A stretch of DNA of 64,000 bases from a virus. Below are positions 44,157 through 52,766 of this stretch, in pieces. A program made the position numbers and the translations under genes. Within the stretch, counting starts at the first letter, position 1. Each line of letters opens with the position of its first letter. Location: positions 124,001 to 188,000 of the IMG/VR virus record IMGVR_UViG_3300032931_001151; one strand, 5' to 3'. The notes below the pieces were generated by a model. The model was not told where the DNA came from and made no database searches. It worked only from the letters and a program-made list of their open reading frames with translations.

Positions 44157-44173
44157 TTTTGGATTTATATTAT
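44157..44173 (+). promoter_or_regulatory. TTTTGGAT-type promoter
   Basis: TTTTGGATTTATATTAT, about 30 bp before the ATG at 44204. Confidence 0.55.
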
Positions 44174-44203
44174 GGTCATCACCTAATGAAAAGGAGTATA
44201 TGT

Positions 44204-44593
44204 ATGGGTAAAAAACCTAACGACGTTGAAGAAGATAAGAAACCACCAAAACCAAAGAAAATTTTTATGTTAACATATGAATTTTGGGACGATGGCGAAG
44301 TGACTTGTTCTAGAATAGAAAAGGTCCCTCAAGAAAGAGGTGCTCCAAAAAATCTTCCTTATTTTGAAGAGAATAAATTAGATTTTGTTACTTCTCTTAA
44401 GTCAAGGTTGGCCAAGGATAAATATGAAATTTTCCAAGAGGTTATAAAAGCAATTTCAATAACGGAAGATGAAATTAAGCATTTTTATGCTCCAACTACA
44501 AAAAAAGTAATGACCAAAGAGGACGCTGATATAGTTAGCGAAGTTAACAAAAAAGATTCTAAAGTAGATGGGTTTGATTTTGAAGAAAAATGA
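44204..44593 (+). CDS. Hypothetical protein upstream of DNA polymerase
   Basis: 129 aa from the ATG at 44204, chosen because AAGGAG lies 8 nt upstream; a longer frame from 44153 would run through the promoter motif. Not recognised: a basic, Pro-rich start (EDKKPPKPKKIFML), a strand pair (FWDDGEVTCSRIEKVP), then helices and an acidic end. It precedes the 10-bp repeat array and the terminator, so it is the last gene of its unit. Confidence 0.5.
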   Translation: MGKKPNDVEEDKKPPKPKKIFMLTYEFWDDGEVTCSRIEKVPQERGAPKNLPYFEENKLDFVTSLKSRLAKDKYEIFQEVIKAISITEDEIKHFYAPTTKKVMTKEDADIVSEVNKKDSKVDGFDFEEK

Positions 44594-44600
44594 AATAATT

Positions 44601-44670
44601 TAAAATTATTTAAAATTATTTAAAATTATTTAAAATTATTTAAAATTATTTAAAATTATTTAAAATTATT
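44601..44670. repeat. 10-bp tandem repeat TAAAATTATT, seven perfect copies
   Basis: Seven head-to-tail copies of TAAAATTATT, plus degraded copies at both edges (GAAATAATT on the left, TAAAT on the right). It is made only of A and T, with AAAA tracts spaced one helical turn apart, which should bend and easily unwind the DNA. It lies between a stop codon and a terminator, so it is not coding. Confidence 0.95.
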
Positions 44671-44675
44671 TAAAT

Positions 44676-44708
44676 AAAGGGGAAGTAAATCTTCCCCTTT
44701 ATTTTTTT
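44676..44708 (+). terminator. Rho-independent terminator before DNA polymerase
   Basis: Perfect 10-bp stem AAAGGGGAAG/CTTCCCCTTT, loop TAAAT, then ATTTTTTTG. It separates the upstream genes from gene 43. Confidence 0.92.
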
Positions 44709-44710
44709 GT

Positions 44711-44729
44711 TCTTGGATGTTAAATAGGT
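44711..44729 (+). promoter_or_regulatory. Promoter candidate for DNA polymerase
   Basis: TCTTGGATGTTAAATAGGT matches the TTGGAT motif just after the terminator and 45-63 bp before gene 43. Weaker than other members of the class. Confidence 0.4.
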
Positions 44730-44737
44730 AATACATC

Positions 44738-44755
44738 AAGACGAAACCCCGTCTT
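44738..44755 (+). promoter_or_regulatory. Leader hairpin of DNA polymerase mRNA
   Basis: AAGACG/CGTCTT, a perfect 6-bp stem with loop AAACCC, 18 nt before the polymerase ATG and just upstream of its AGGATA ribosome site. In T4 the polymerase represses its own translation through a hairpin at this place. A similar role is possible; sequence and loop differ from T4's. Confidence 0.5.
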
Positions 44756-44773
44756 ACTCAATAGGATATAAAA

Positions 44774-47650
44774 ATGTATTCATCTATCTACTTTAATAGG
44801 TCTAAATCTATAATCCATCTATGGGAATATATTGATGGAGTAAAAACCCATAATACATTTGAGGCTCCACTCTATTTTTACAAACAAGATAAAGATGGTC
44901 CTTTTACTTCAATATATGGCGAAAAACTAAAAAAAGTTGAATGTAAAACATATAACGAATATCAAGAGAAGATTGAAAATCTCAAAAAGATGGGTAAAAA
45001 GTTATATGAATCCGACGTTTCAATAGATTCTAAATTTATTATTGATCATTACATAGGACAAGATTTACAACCACCAAAATTCAATATACACTTTATTGAT
45101 ATTGAGGTTCATTCTGAGGATGGATTTCCTTCACCCGACGAAGCAAAACATCCTATTACGGTTATAACCGTGTGGTCAACAAAGCACGAAAAATTTTTCA
45201 TTTTTGCTGAAAAAGATTTTGAAGTTAATTTTCTTCGTGAAGGTGAGAGTTGTCAAAAAATAATTTGCTCCGATGAGGCTGGCAGATTAAGGGAATTCGT
45301 TAATTTTATCAATGAAGAGCATCCGGATGTGATTTCCGGGTGGAACTCGGATGGATTTGATATACCATATATTATTCGTAGAACAGAACAATTATGTGGA
45401 GAACGATGGGTAAAAAAGTTAAGTCCTATTGGGGTAGTTAGAGAAGTGGAAATGACCGTAGGAAAAGGTGCAAACAAAAAGAAAGAAAAAAGATTCATAA
45501 TTGGGGGAATTAATTGTCTTGATCTATTATGGGTTTATAGAAATTATACTTTCTCGGATAGAGAAAACTATAGATTGGGATATATAGCCGAACTTGAGAT
45601 AGGGGAAACGAAGCTTGAGTATGACGGATCTTTGTCGGATCTATATAAAGACTGGCAAAAGTATATGGAATATAACGTTCAAGATACTCGTCTTTTAAAA
45701 TTAATTGAACAAAAACTTGGATATCTTGGTTTATTATTTACCTTTTGTTATGGATGCCGTGTTCCATTTGATCAATATAGTAAAACTACAAGAGTCCTTG
45801 ATGGGGCTTTTATCTCGGAACTATCAAGAGAAGGCATAATTCTCCCCGATGTAAATAGAGACATCACGGACGTTCAATATCCTGGTGGGTTCGTGAAGGA
45901 TCCGGATAGAGGTGTTCACGATTGGATTATGTCGTTTGACGCAACCTCGCTTTATCCATCAATTATGATGAATTGGAATATAAGCCCCGAAACTAAATAT
46001 GCCGTATTAAATAAGAAATTTATTGATGCTACCGTTGAAGCATATCGTGGGGTTTCGCTTAACGATGATTTAAAATTTAATCTTCCGGGAAAAGCACAAA
46101 ATAAAACAATTTATGAAATAGTATCATATGTAAGACAAAAAGGATTGAAAGAGGTAAACAAAGAAGACGGTGGAATACATGGTTTATTTAATGACGAACC
46201 TATAAAGCACATAACAAATGCTTTAGCTAATCTTCCATATGAAAACATTGAGGTATATTTTAATAATGAATTAACTAACATAGTTAATGTCGTAAAGATT
46301 ATAAAAGATAAGAACTTATGTCTATCTGGAAATGGGATTTTATATACTCAAGATAAGATCGGGGTTATTCCAAGATTCGTTAAAATATGGTTTGATAAGA
46401 GAAAAGAATATAAAAAGAAAATGCTTGAAGCCGAAACTCTAGGTGATAAAGATAAGAAGAAATACTACGATTTACTCCAATTAAATTTTAAGATTCTAAT
46501 TAATAGCGTATATGGTTATTTAGGTACTTGCCATTCAAGGTTCTACGATTTTGATAATGCTGTGGCGGTTACGATAAATGGTCAAAATATTATTAAAGAT
46601 GCATCATATTCTATTGAAAACTTCTTTCTTAATAAATGGTCAACCCATTTCATGGGAGAAAAGTTAAAAGCAAGTAACTTTGAAGGTGTTATTACATATA
46701 ACGATACGGATAGCGTATATGTAAATGGTGGAAGAATTATTAATAGTATTAAAGCAATAGACATGAACTCTTATGACATGAATAAAATAAAGAACTTTAT
46801 AATATTTGGAAAGCCATATTCCAATGAAGATTTGTACGATATCCACGAAGAAAAAGGTAAGAAGAATCTAAAAATAAAAGAACAATTTAAAAAATTAGAA
46901 GATAACGCTAAAAGTATTCAAAATATTATTCAAAAACTTATAACGGACTCCATGATACATTTAACGACTATAAAATTTAATTGTAAAGAAAATAAAATCT
47001 TCTTCAAGAGAGAGGCGGTTGCAAGGCGAGCTGGGTTCTTACAACGAAAGAGATATGTTGCATGGGTTCTTAATAATGAAGGAGTTGAATGTGATAAGAT
47101 GAAATGTGTTGGGGTTGAAATGGTTAGATCTTCAACCCCATTATTCATTCAAGATGTTCTTGAAGATGTTGTTTTTGATATGTTGAAGTATAAATCTCTT
47201 GAAAAAAGCGATGAAAAGGTAAAAGATATTAGAGATAAATTTCTTAAGGCTCCTATAGAACAAATCTCATTTCCAAGAGGTATTCATGGGATGGACAAAT
47301 ATGAAGAAGGCGGTGAAAGTGAAAATAAATCCCAACCCATTCATGTTAGAGCGTCTATGTTATATAATGATATGATAAGTTCAAATCCTATACTTAAAAA
47401 TAAATATAATTTAATTAAGAATGATTCAAAGTTAAAATTCATATATATGAAACCATCGGCTATCTTTAGATCAAATGTTATTGCTTTCGTCGATAAATGG
47501 CCTAAAGAGTTTAATCTTGAAGCCAATATTGATAAAGATTTACAATTTGAAAAGACTTTTATTATGCCTATGACACAGTTTTATGAGTTGTTTGGCTGGA
47601 CTATGCCAAATTTAAAAAATGTAGATGTTTCTGATCTATTCGTTTTTTAA
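44774..47650 (+). CDS. 43: DNA polymerase gp43 (family B)
   Basis: 958 aa (T4 gp43 is 898 aa). Exonuclease motifs FIDIEVHS (Asp109/Glu111) and ISGWNSDGFDIPYI; polymerase motifs SFDATSLYPSIMM (A, Asp ~389), KILINSVYGYLG (B) and YNDTDSVYV (C, ~642-650). The C terminus DVSDLFVF resembles the clamp-binding tail of T4 gp43, so it should tether to gp45. A complete proofreading replicase with no intein or intron seen. The leader has a hairpin at the ribosome site. Confidence 0.96.
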   Translation: MYSSIYFNRSKSIIHLWEYIDGVKTHNTFEAPLYFYKQDKDGPFTSIYGEKLKKVECKTYNEYQEKIENLKKMGKKLYESDVSIDSKFIIDHYIGQDLQPPKFNIHFIDIEVHSEDGFPSPDEAKHPITVITVWSTKHEKFFIFAEKDFEVNFLREGESCQKIICSDEAGRLREFVNFINEEHPDVISGWNSDGFDIPYIIRRTEQLCGERWVKKLSPIGVVREVEMTVGKGANKKKEKRFIIGGINCLDLLWVYRNYTFSDRENYRLGYIAELEIGETKLEYDGSLSDLYKDWQKYMEYNVQDTRLLKLIEQKLGYLGLLFTFCYGCRVPFDQYSKTTRVLDGAFISELSREGIILPDVNRDITDVQYPGGFVKDPDRGVHDWIMSFDATSLYPSIMMNWNISPETKYAVLNKKFIDATVEAYRGVSLNDDLKFNLPGKAQNKTIYEIVSYVRQKGLKEVNKEDGGIHGLFNDEPIKHITNALANLPYENIEVYFNNELTNIVNVVKIIKDKNLCLSGNGILYTQDKIGVIPRFVKIWFDKRKEYKKKMLEAETLGDKDKKKYYDLLQLNFKILINSVYGYLGTCHSRFYDFDNAVAVTINGQNIIKDASYSIENFFLNKWSTHFMGEKLKASNFEGVITYNDTDSVYVNGGRIINSIKAIDMNSYDMNKIKNFIIFGKPYSNEDLYDIHEEKGKKNLKIKEQFKKLEDNAKSIQNIIQKLITDSMIHLTTIKFNCKENKIFFKREAVARRAGFLQRKRYVAWVLNNEGVECDKMKCVGVEMVRSSTPLFIQDVLEDVVFDMLKYKSLEKSDEKVKDIRDKFLKAPIEQISFPRGIHGMDKYEEGGESENKSQPIHVRASMLYNDMISSNPILKNKYNLIKNDSKLKFIYMKPSAIFRSNVIAFVDKWPKEFNLEANIDKDLQFEKTFIMPMTQFYELFGWTMPNLKNVDVSDLFVF

Positions 47651-47651
47651 A

Positions 47652-49094
47652 TTATTTTATATCCGGGGTGGATCCTCCCATTTTACTCCAAGTATCACCC
47701 GCTTGTTGGAGATAATCATTTAATCCCCCTAATATATTCTTAACAAATCTACCAGATAAAATGCCATCGACTACTTTAAATGAAGCTCCGACAGCTTTAA
47801 GCCAAGCAAACCCTTTAGCATAGTTTACTTTAGATACAAGTTTAGATTCAACGTCTTTAAATTTATTTTGTGGCTTTCCTTTACTAATAACAAATGCTTT
47901 AGTTAAAGGTTTGTTATTAATAGAGTTATCAATAATTTTTGCTTTTGTATTTCCATCAAAATTAACCAATTGAATATGCATCATCTTCGTTCCCGAAGAT
48001 TTAGCTTCTTTAGTATCTTCAATTTGCGCTTTAATATCAACTATTTCTTTAATTGCTTCTTCAAATTGCGGACTACTAGCTTTTTCTTCCAAAGCTTTTC
48101 TTAAAGCGGTATTTCCCATAACTTTTGTATACATAACATCGGTTTTTTCTTTTTGTATAGCATCCGCATTAACTTTAGTATTTAAAGGCGATCCACTTTT
48201 TAGATTAGAACATATTTGTGCTATTTTATTCTCATATATAGTTGTAGCCTTTTCAACATTTCTATCTGCTTGATAATATCCGAATTGAATACATTCCGTA
48301 ATAGTCGCCCTATCTAATATTAAATCAACTAATTTTACTACCACTTCTTTTCCCTTTTCTGGTCCGTCAGTATATACTACTTTAGCCGTTCCATTTTTTT
48401 CGTCAATATATTTAGGTGGAAGTTTATTATCTTTAGTATCAATTGGGGGTTTCGGGTCTTCAATTTGTTTGGGGTCTTCCGAGGTGGAATCAGGAGTAGA
48501 GGTCGGAGCATTGAGATCTTCCGCCGCTTCGTAAAACAAAGACGATATATGTTCTTTTAACTCTTTGATATTATTATCTTTAGGCGCATTCATATCAACG
48601 AACTTCACATGATACTTATCAATTTTAATCTTTCCTTCTAATTGTTCTGGTTTTTTGAGTTTATTTAATAGCGTTTCGGTGTCAACGTACCATACCATAT
48701 CTCCGGGAGTAGCATCTTTTGATGTTGACATAGTTTCAGAATCTTCCGCTTCTTTCATATAAAAAGATTCGCTCACTACTTTTTTAATTTTACTTTTTAT
48801 TTTTTTCTTTTTTGTTTTCTTATCAACCATAGATTTAGGTCCAATTACTTTTGTAATCTCGTCATGAGTCGGAGACTGGCTAATGGGTGTATCATCTATT
48901 TTTCCGCCAACTTGAGTTACTTTTTTATCCATACTAATTTTGTTCAATGCGTCTCCTACTACTAAAGAGGGATTATCAAATCCAGATTTTATATCACTTA
49001 CGGCACCTTTAAATTTACTCCAAATTCCTTCCTTTTTATTAGAATCCGCCTCATTTTTTTGTTCTTCTAATAATGTCTTGAAAAAGTCTTCCAT
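47652..49094 (-). CDS. Hypothetical late protein, isolated among replication genes
   Basis: 480 aa, not recognised. A basic tract (Lys-rich, residues ~93-105), two similar phrases SFYMKEAEDS (~110) and LFYEAAEDL (~190), a disordered Asp/Pro/Thr section (about 195-230), then a helical domain to ~350 and an alpha/beta C-terminal part ending in SGRFVKNILGGLNDYLQQAG. It is on the minus strand inside a plus-strand early region and has an exact late promoter 74 bp upstream, so it is probably a virion or packaged protein. The E-A-E-D phrases could be protease sites. Confidence 0.5.
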   Translation of the reverse strand: MEDFFKTLLEEQKNEADSNKKEGIWSKFKGAVSDIKSGFDNPSLVVGDALNKISMDKKVTQVGGKIDDTPISQSPTHDEITKVIGPKSMVDKKTKKKKIKSKIKKVVSESFYMKEAEDSETMSTSKDATPGDMVWYVDTETLLNKLKKPEQLEGKIKIDKYHVKFVDMNAPKDNNIKELKEHISSLFYEAAEDLNAPTSTPDSTSEDPKQIEDPKPPIDTKDNKLPPKYIDEKNGTAKVVYTDGPEKGKEVVVKLVDLILDRATITECIQFGYYQADRNVEKATTIYENKIAQICSNLKSGSPLNTKVNADAIQKEKTDVMYTKVMGNTALRKALEEKASSPQFEEAIKEIVDIKAQIEDTKEAKSSGTKMMHIQLVNFDGNTKAKIIDNSINNKPLTKAFVISKGKPQNKFKDVESKLVSKVNYAKGFAWLKAVGASFKVVDGILSGRFVKNILGGLNDYLQQAGDTWSKMGGSTPDIK

Positions 49095-49130
49095 TTTATC
49101 CTCATTTTAGTGATACCAAGTTTGTATTGG

Positions 49131-49156
49131 TTTTTGGATTTATGTGCGATATAATA
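49131..49156 (+). promoter_or_regulatory. TTTTTGGAT plus TATAAT promoter for uvsX
   Basis: TTTTTGGATTTAT followed after 7 bp by ATATAATA, 37 bp before the uvsX ATG. Confidence 0.6.
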
Positions 49157-49167
49157 ACTACAATTCA

Positions 49168-49175
49168 TATTTATA
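49168..49175 (-). promoter_or_regulatory. T4-type late promoter box for the 480-aa gene
   Basis: Exact TATAAATA on the minus strand between uvsX and the divergent late gene; it overlaps the uvsX leader. Confidence 0.6.
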
Positions 49176-49192
49176 CAAAAGGAGAAATTGAT

Positions 49193-50350
49193 ATGGCTAG
49201 AAAATCATCCACCCCAGAAGATGGCGAAGCAAAACAAAGTAAGTCTTTAATTGCAGATTTCTTAAAGAAATCACAAATAAAAGGACTTGAAATGGCGAGT
49301 GTGTTAAGCACTAGTCTTCTTTCAAACGTGTCGGAATGGGTTAGTACCGGTAGTCTATCTCTTAATAAGATAATATCTGGTGATATCTATAAAGGTTTAC
49401 CAAGAGGTAGAATTATGGCCTTTGCTGGACCTTCTGGTGTCGGTAAAACCTATTTACTTATGTCTTCAGCAAGAGAAGCTCAAAAACAAGGATATACTAT
49501 ATTAGTATTAGATTCGGAAAACGCTTTTGACGCTGACTCTTTTCGAAGACTCGGCGGAAATCCTGACGAGGTTCTGCATTTCCCGGTTATAACTGTTACG
49601 GAGTGCCGTAATAAATGTGTTCAAATAATGGACGAATGGATGAAACTTCATCCCGAGTCAAAGTTGTTTATTATAGTGGACTCATTAGGTGGACTAACTA
49701 CGGAAAAGGTATTTGAAGATATAGAAAAGGATGAAGGTAAGGCCGACATGGGTAATAGAGCCAAACAACTTCGTGAGATGGCTAAAGTATTCACTAATTA
49801 TATTGCCAAGCATCAAGCTATCATGATCGTTTCCAATCACACGTATGAGCAACCACCCCCAAATCCAAAAATGCCACCCGTTGTTAAATTTGGTGGCGGT
49901 GAGGGATTTGTATATGCTACTTCTGGCATAGTATTCTTAAAAAAGAGTCAAATCCGTGAAGAAGAAGTTGACGCTCAAGGCAATTCCGTTAAGGTTAAAA
50001 AGGGAAATATTCTCAAAGCAACCGCTGAAAAAAATAGATTCGTCCCAGAAGGCATGGTTGGGGAGATTTATCTTTCGTTTGAAACCGGACTTAATAAGTG
50101 GTATGGATTACTTAATGATGCGCTTGAAGCACAATTAATAACTGAGCCGTCTCAAGGTTGGTATCACTTTGCACACCAAGAAGGCAATGTTAGAAAGAAA
50201 GAATTATATAAAACGGCAAATTGGGTTGGATTAATTGATAAGTTGGCTGAACATATTAGAAATAAATACAAATATACCAAATTTACTACCGATGAAGAGA
50301 TTGAGGCTACCTTGGGGTCAGTAGAAAAAGAAGAAGATAAAGGCGATTGA
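49193..50350 (+). CDS. uvsX: RecA-like recombinase UvsX
   Basis: 385 aa from the ATG at 49193, preceded by AAAAGGAG; a longer frame from 49127 would start before the promoter's -10 box. T4 UvsX is ~391 aa. Walker A GPSGVGKT (79-86), Walker B LFIIVDSLGGL, and loop region VKFGGGEGFVYATSGI are clear. UvsX forms filaments on single strands for strand invasion, aided by UvsY. It heads the recombination-replication unit uvsX-41-HTH-59-32. Confidence 0.95.
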   Translation: MARKSSTPEDGEAKQSKSLIADFLKKSQIKGLEMASVLSTSLLSNVSEWVSTGSLSLNKIISGDIYKGLPRGRIMAFAGPSGVGKTYLLMSSAREAQKQGYTILVLDSENAFDADSFRRLGGNPDEVLHFPVITVTECRNKCVQIMDEWMKLHPESKLFIIVDSLGGLTTEKVFEDIEKDEGKADMGNRAKQLREMAKVFTNYIAKHQAIMIVSNHTYEQPPPNPKMPPVVKFGGGEGFVYATSGIVFLKKSQIREEEVDAQGNSVKVKKGNILKATAEKNRFVPEGMVGEIYLSFETGLNKWYGLLNDALEAQLITEPSQGWYHFAHQEGNVRKKELYKTANWVGLIDKLAEHIRNKYKYTKFTTDEEIEATLGSVEKEEDKGD

Positions 50351-50388
50351 CATATAGTTATTTTGGAACTATAGTTAGAATTATCAAC

Positions 50389-50408
50389 CAAGGAGGTAGC
50401 GGCGAGTG
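50389..50408 (+). promoter_or_regulatory. Strong ribosome site and GTG start of gene 41
   Basis: AAGGAGGT, a full Shine-Dalgarno match, stands 9 nt before GTG at 50406. No ATG fits the family N terminus better, so the start is GTG. Confidence 0.75.
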
Positions 50409-51833
50409 TCGGACAACAATATTCAATATTATATTTTAAACGGGCTTCTATCAATAGAAGATTATGCGTCTAAATATATTGATAAAATAGATGCCTCGCA
50501 TTTTGCAATAGAAATGCGACCAATTATAAAGGGGATTCAGAAGTTCCATTTAAAGAACTTGAAAATCCCCTCAATTGGCATCCTTATTGATAGAGTTATT
50601 CCAGTAATTACGAAAAATGATCCAGAGCAACAACAAAAATGTGAAGATATAATTCAATCCGCAATGGCTATTGAGTTTAAGAAAAATGACTTTTATGATT
50701 GGTTAAAAACGGAAACTAATGAGTTTATCAAGAAACAACGAGTTATTGATGCTTTGATGAAAGCCGTAGATATTGTAAATAACGGTGACGTGGACGAAGC
50801 CAAAAAACTAATGGATGAGGCTTATCAAATTACATTTGATGATAATCTCGGATTAGATTATTTTGGAAATTTAGAAGATAGAATGAAAAGACTTAAAACT
50901 GGAGCAAACATAATTAATACTGGATTAGAAATACTTAATAATATGATTGGTGGTGGTTGGAGAAATAAGTCATTAATAGTGTTTGGTGCTGGAACTAACG
51001 TAGGTAAAACTCTAATTTTAAGTGATATATCATTTAAGTTAATAAAGCAAGGTCTTAACGGATTATATGTAACTCTTGAAATTTATGAAGATAGTTTGGC
51101 GAATAGAATAGATGCTAATTTATCTAATATTGAATTAAGTGAGTTACCTTCAAATGTTGATTATTTAATGCAAAAAATATTAGAAGAAAAGAAAAACGCC
51201 GAAGCTTCGGGTAATCCGTTTGGAAGATTTATTATCAAAGAATTCCCACCTGGCATTAATTGTAATACTATTCTTTCTACCATTAGAGAATTAAATCTTA
51301 AACAAGGATTTAAACCGGATTTCCTTGTGATAGATTATATTGGATTATTGGCTCCAAATGGAAAAACTGCCGATAATTCTTTTACGGATTTAAAGAAAGT
51401 ATCGGAACAAGTTAGAACTCTATCGTCAATGTTGAATATTCCCGTATTTACCGCCCAACAAACAAATCGTGATAGTTACGGGTTGAGTGAAATCGGACTT
51501 GAATCCACCTCGGAATCAATGGGTATACCTTTTACCGCCGATATTATGATTATGTGTTCACGGACGAAAGATATGGAAGAAGAAAATCAAATGTATTGGT
51601 ATATAGCCAAGAGTAGATTTAGTAAAAATAACGTTGGATTCTTTGTAAATGTTGAATATCCATATATGAGAATATCTGAAACTAACGTATCTATCCAAAA
51701 TATATCCCAAAATGTATCTACAAAACCCAAGGCTGAAAAAAGAAAAGTTGAAGTAAACTTTTCTTCTCATTCCCCAAATATTAGCGGAGGCATAGATGAA
51801 ACCGAAGAATGGACAAAGACAATTAACTTATGA
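50406..51833 (+). CDS. 41: Replicative DNA helicase gp41 (DnaB-like)
   Basis: 475 aa, the same length as T4 gp41. An N-terminal helical domain (1-140) is followed by the RecA-type motor: Walker A GAGTNVGKT (194-202), FLVIDYIGLL (Walker B), VFTAQQTNR and a C-terminal arginine-finger region FTADIMIMCSRTK. It unwinds the fork and partners primase gp61, whose gene lies at 62450. GTG start with a perfect ribosome site. Its 3' end overlaps the next gene by 38 bp. Confidence 0.94.
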   Translation: MSDNNIQYYILNGLLSIEDYASKYIDKIDASHFAIEMRPIIKGIQKFHLKNLKIPSIGILIDRVIPVITKNDPEQQQKCEDIIQSAMAIEFKKNDFYDWLKTETNEFIKKQRVIDALMKAVDIVNNGDVDEAKKLMDEAYQITFDDNLGLDYFGNLEDRMKRLKTGANIINTGLEILNNMIGGGWRNKSLIVFGAGTNVGKTLILSDISFKLIKQGLNGLYVTLEIYEDSLANRIDANLSNIELSELPSNVDYLMQKILEEKKNAEASGNPFGRFIIKEFPPGINCNTILSTIRELNLKQGFKPDFLVIDYIGLLAPNGKTADNSFTDLKKVSEQVRTLSSMLNIPVFTAQQTNRDSYGLSEIGLESTSESMGIPFTADIMIMCSRTKDMEEENQMYWYIAKSRFSKNNVGFFVNVEYPYMRISETNVSIQNISQNVSTKPKAEKRKVEVNFSSHSPNISGGIDETEEWTKTINL

Positions 51834-52086
51834 CGAAATAGCTCGTAAGTACGATATGACCCCCGCCAAAGCACATTCGGTGGTCAAACAAGCATACAAT
51901 AAAATGGTCAAAGCATTGATAGAAAGAGAAAAAATAAATATTTTTGATGCAATTTTAGCACTTCGAGAATATTTTAATATGTCAGAGCAAGAAGCATATG
52001 ATAAACTAACCGACGAACATAAAGAATTATTAAAAGAATATGCTATAAAAGAGTTTGATATAAGATCAAAGAAAGGCAAGGCGTAA
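51796..52086 (+). CDS. Small sigma-region-4-like helix-turn-helix protein
   Basis: 96 aa. Residues 10-40 (LTYDEIARKYDMTPAKAHSV then VKQAYNKM) read like sigma70 region 4: an 'LT-EIA-k-gvt---v--i-k-A--km' helix-turn-helix. A second helical segment follows with the repeated idea of EYFNMSEQEAYDKL. ATG at 51796 has GGAGG upstream and overlaps gene 41 by 38 bp, so it is translationally coupled. It could bind the polymerase flap as T4 gp33 does for gp55, or be a DNA-binding regulator; neither is shown. Confidence 0.6.
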   Translation: MKPKNGQRQLTYDEIARKYDMTPAKAHSVVKQAYNKMVKALIEREKINIFDAILALREYFNMSEQEAYDKLTDEHKELLKEYAIKEFDIRSKKGKA

Positions 52087-52087
52087 A

Positions 52088-52678
52088 GTGATTCCGCACG
52101 ATCTATTTAAATTATGCATGGGGTGTTTACATAGATCGTGTGGCACTACTATACAAGATTTTAACGAGTCTAAACATTATAATTTTTTTAATATGCTACT
52201 TAAATATTTTAAAAATGAATTGAAGTTTAATAGTATACAAATAAGACAATATGTAACGGTATTAGCCAAAATACATGAAAATAGTTTTGACCCTTGGAAG
52301 TTAGATTCTCAAGAATACTTTAATGATTTTAAGGCTTGGTATAAAGTCAACTCCTCTAAAGATGCTTACTTAAATAATGTTAAAGAAAGCGTTAAGACCA
52401 TAATAAAATTTTGTAAAACGAAAAAAATAAAAAAGTTAGAAGACTATGTAAAGAATTGGGGTGTAACACATTATATCTCCGGAGTGCTTAACGAAAACGT
52501 CGCATATGCAATAGGTTTACATGAACTTACTCTATCTAAACCTGAAAAATTTATGGTAAAAAGATTTTTGAAGAATGTTCCAATGATAAAAGAGAGACTT
52601 GAGAGAGAAGGTCGCTTAAAAGTATTATTAGAAGATGAAATAAAACAAGCCAAAGAAATGTTGATTTGGATTTCTTGA
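52088..52678 (+). CDS. 59: gp59-like helicase loader
   Basis: 196 aa (T4 gp59 is 217 aa), starting at GTG 52088 with AAGG 6 nt upstream. It lies just before gene 32 as in T4. The pattern (FFNMLLKYFKNELKFNSIQI, a 'Phe-Asp-Pro-Trp-Lys-Leu' bend, EYFNDFKAWYK, then TIIKFCKTKKIKKLEDYV) follows T4's LSEKYKLKELALIFISNLV, DAWIGDIS, VFYREYIGRLKQIKF and IYYFSKKVEVSAFKEIFEY. gp59 loads gp41 onto gp32-coated DNA. Divergent, but position and pattern agree. Confidence 0.65.
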   Translation: MIPHDLFKLCMGCLHRSCGTTIQDFNESKHYNFFNMLLKYFKNELKFNSIQIRQYVTVLAKIHENSFDPWKLDSQEYFNDFKAWYKVNSSKDAYLNNVKESVKTIIKFCKTKKIKKLEDYVKNWGVTHYISGVLNENVAYAIGLHELTLSKPEKFMVKRFLKNVPMIKERLEREGRLKVLLEDEIKQAKEMLIWIS

Positions 52679-52690
52679 CTTGCTATAATA
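52666..52690 (+). promoter_or_regulatory. Promoter for gene 32
   Basis: TTGGATTTCTTGACT followed by TGCTATAAT (extended -10, 52681-52689), overlapping the end of gene 59 and about 90 bp before gene 32. Confidence 0.6.
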
Positions 52691-52703
52691 AATAAAGAAT
52701 GAG

Positions 52704-52766
52704 TTGGGAATGTTTCCCGATTTCTATATCTAGTTAGAAGTATCTAACGTATCCAATATATCCCAA
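52704..52766 (+). promoter_or_regulatory. Structured leader of gene 32 mRNA
   Basis: Two hairpins: TTGGGAA/TTCCCGA (52704-52720, one wobble) and GTTAGA/TCTAAC with loop AGTA (52733-52748). TTGGGA can instead pair with TCCCAA (52761-52766) right beside the AAAAGG ribosome site. T4 gp32 represses its own mRNA via a leader pseudoknot; this leader has the right place and the alternative pairing for a similar control. Confidence 0.5.

Noticed and set aside
44601-44670. CRISPR array
   Set aside because: Repeats are contiguous 10-bp units with no spacers and no cas genes. The 81-bp repeats near 28810-29003 are coding and also lack spacers.
49127-49192. Longer N terminus for UvsX
   Set aside because: The extra 22 codons would include the promoter's -10 box and start without a ribosome site; AAAAGGAG stands before the ATG at 49193.
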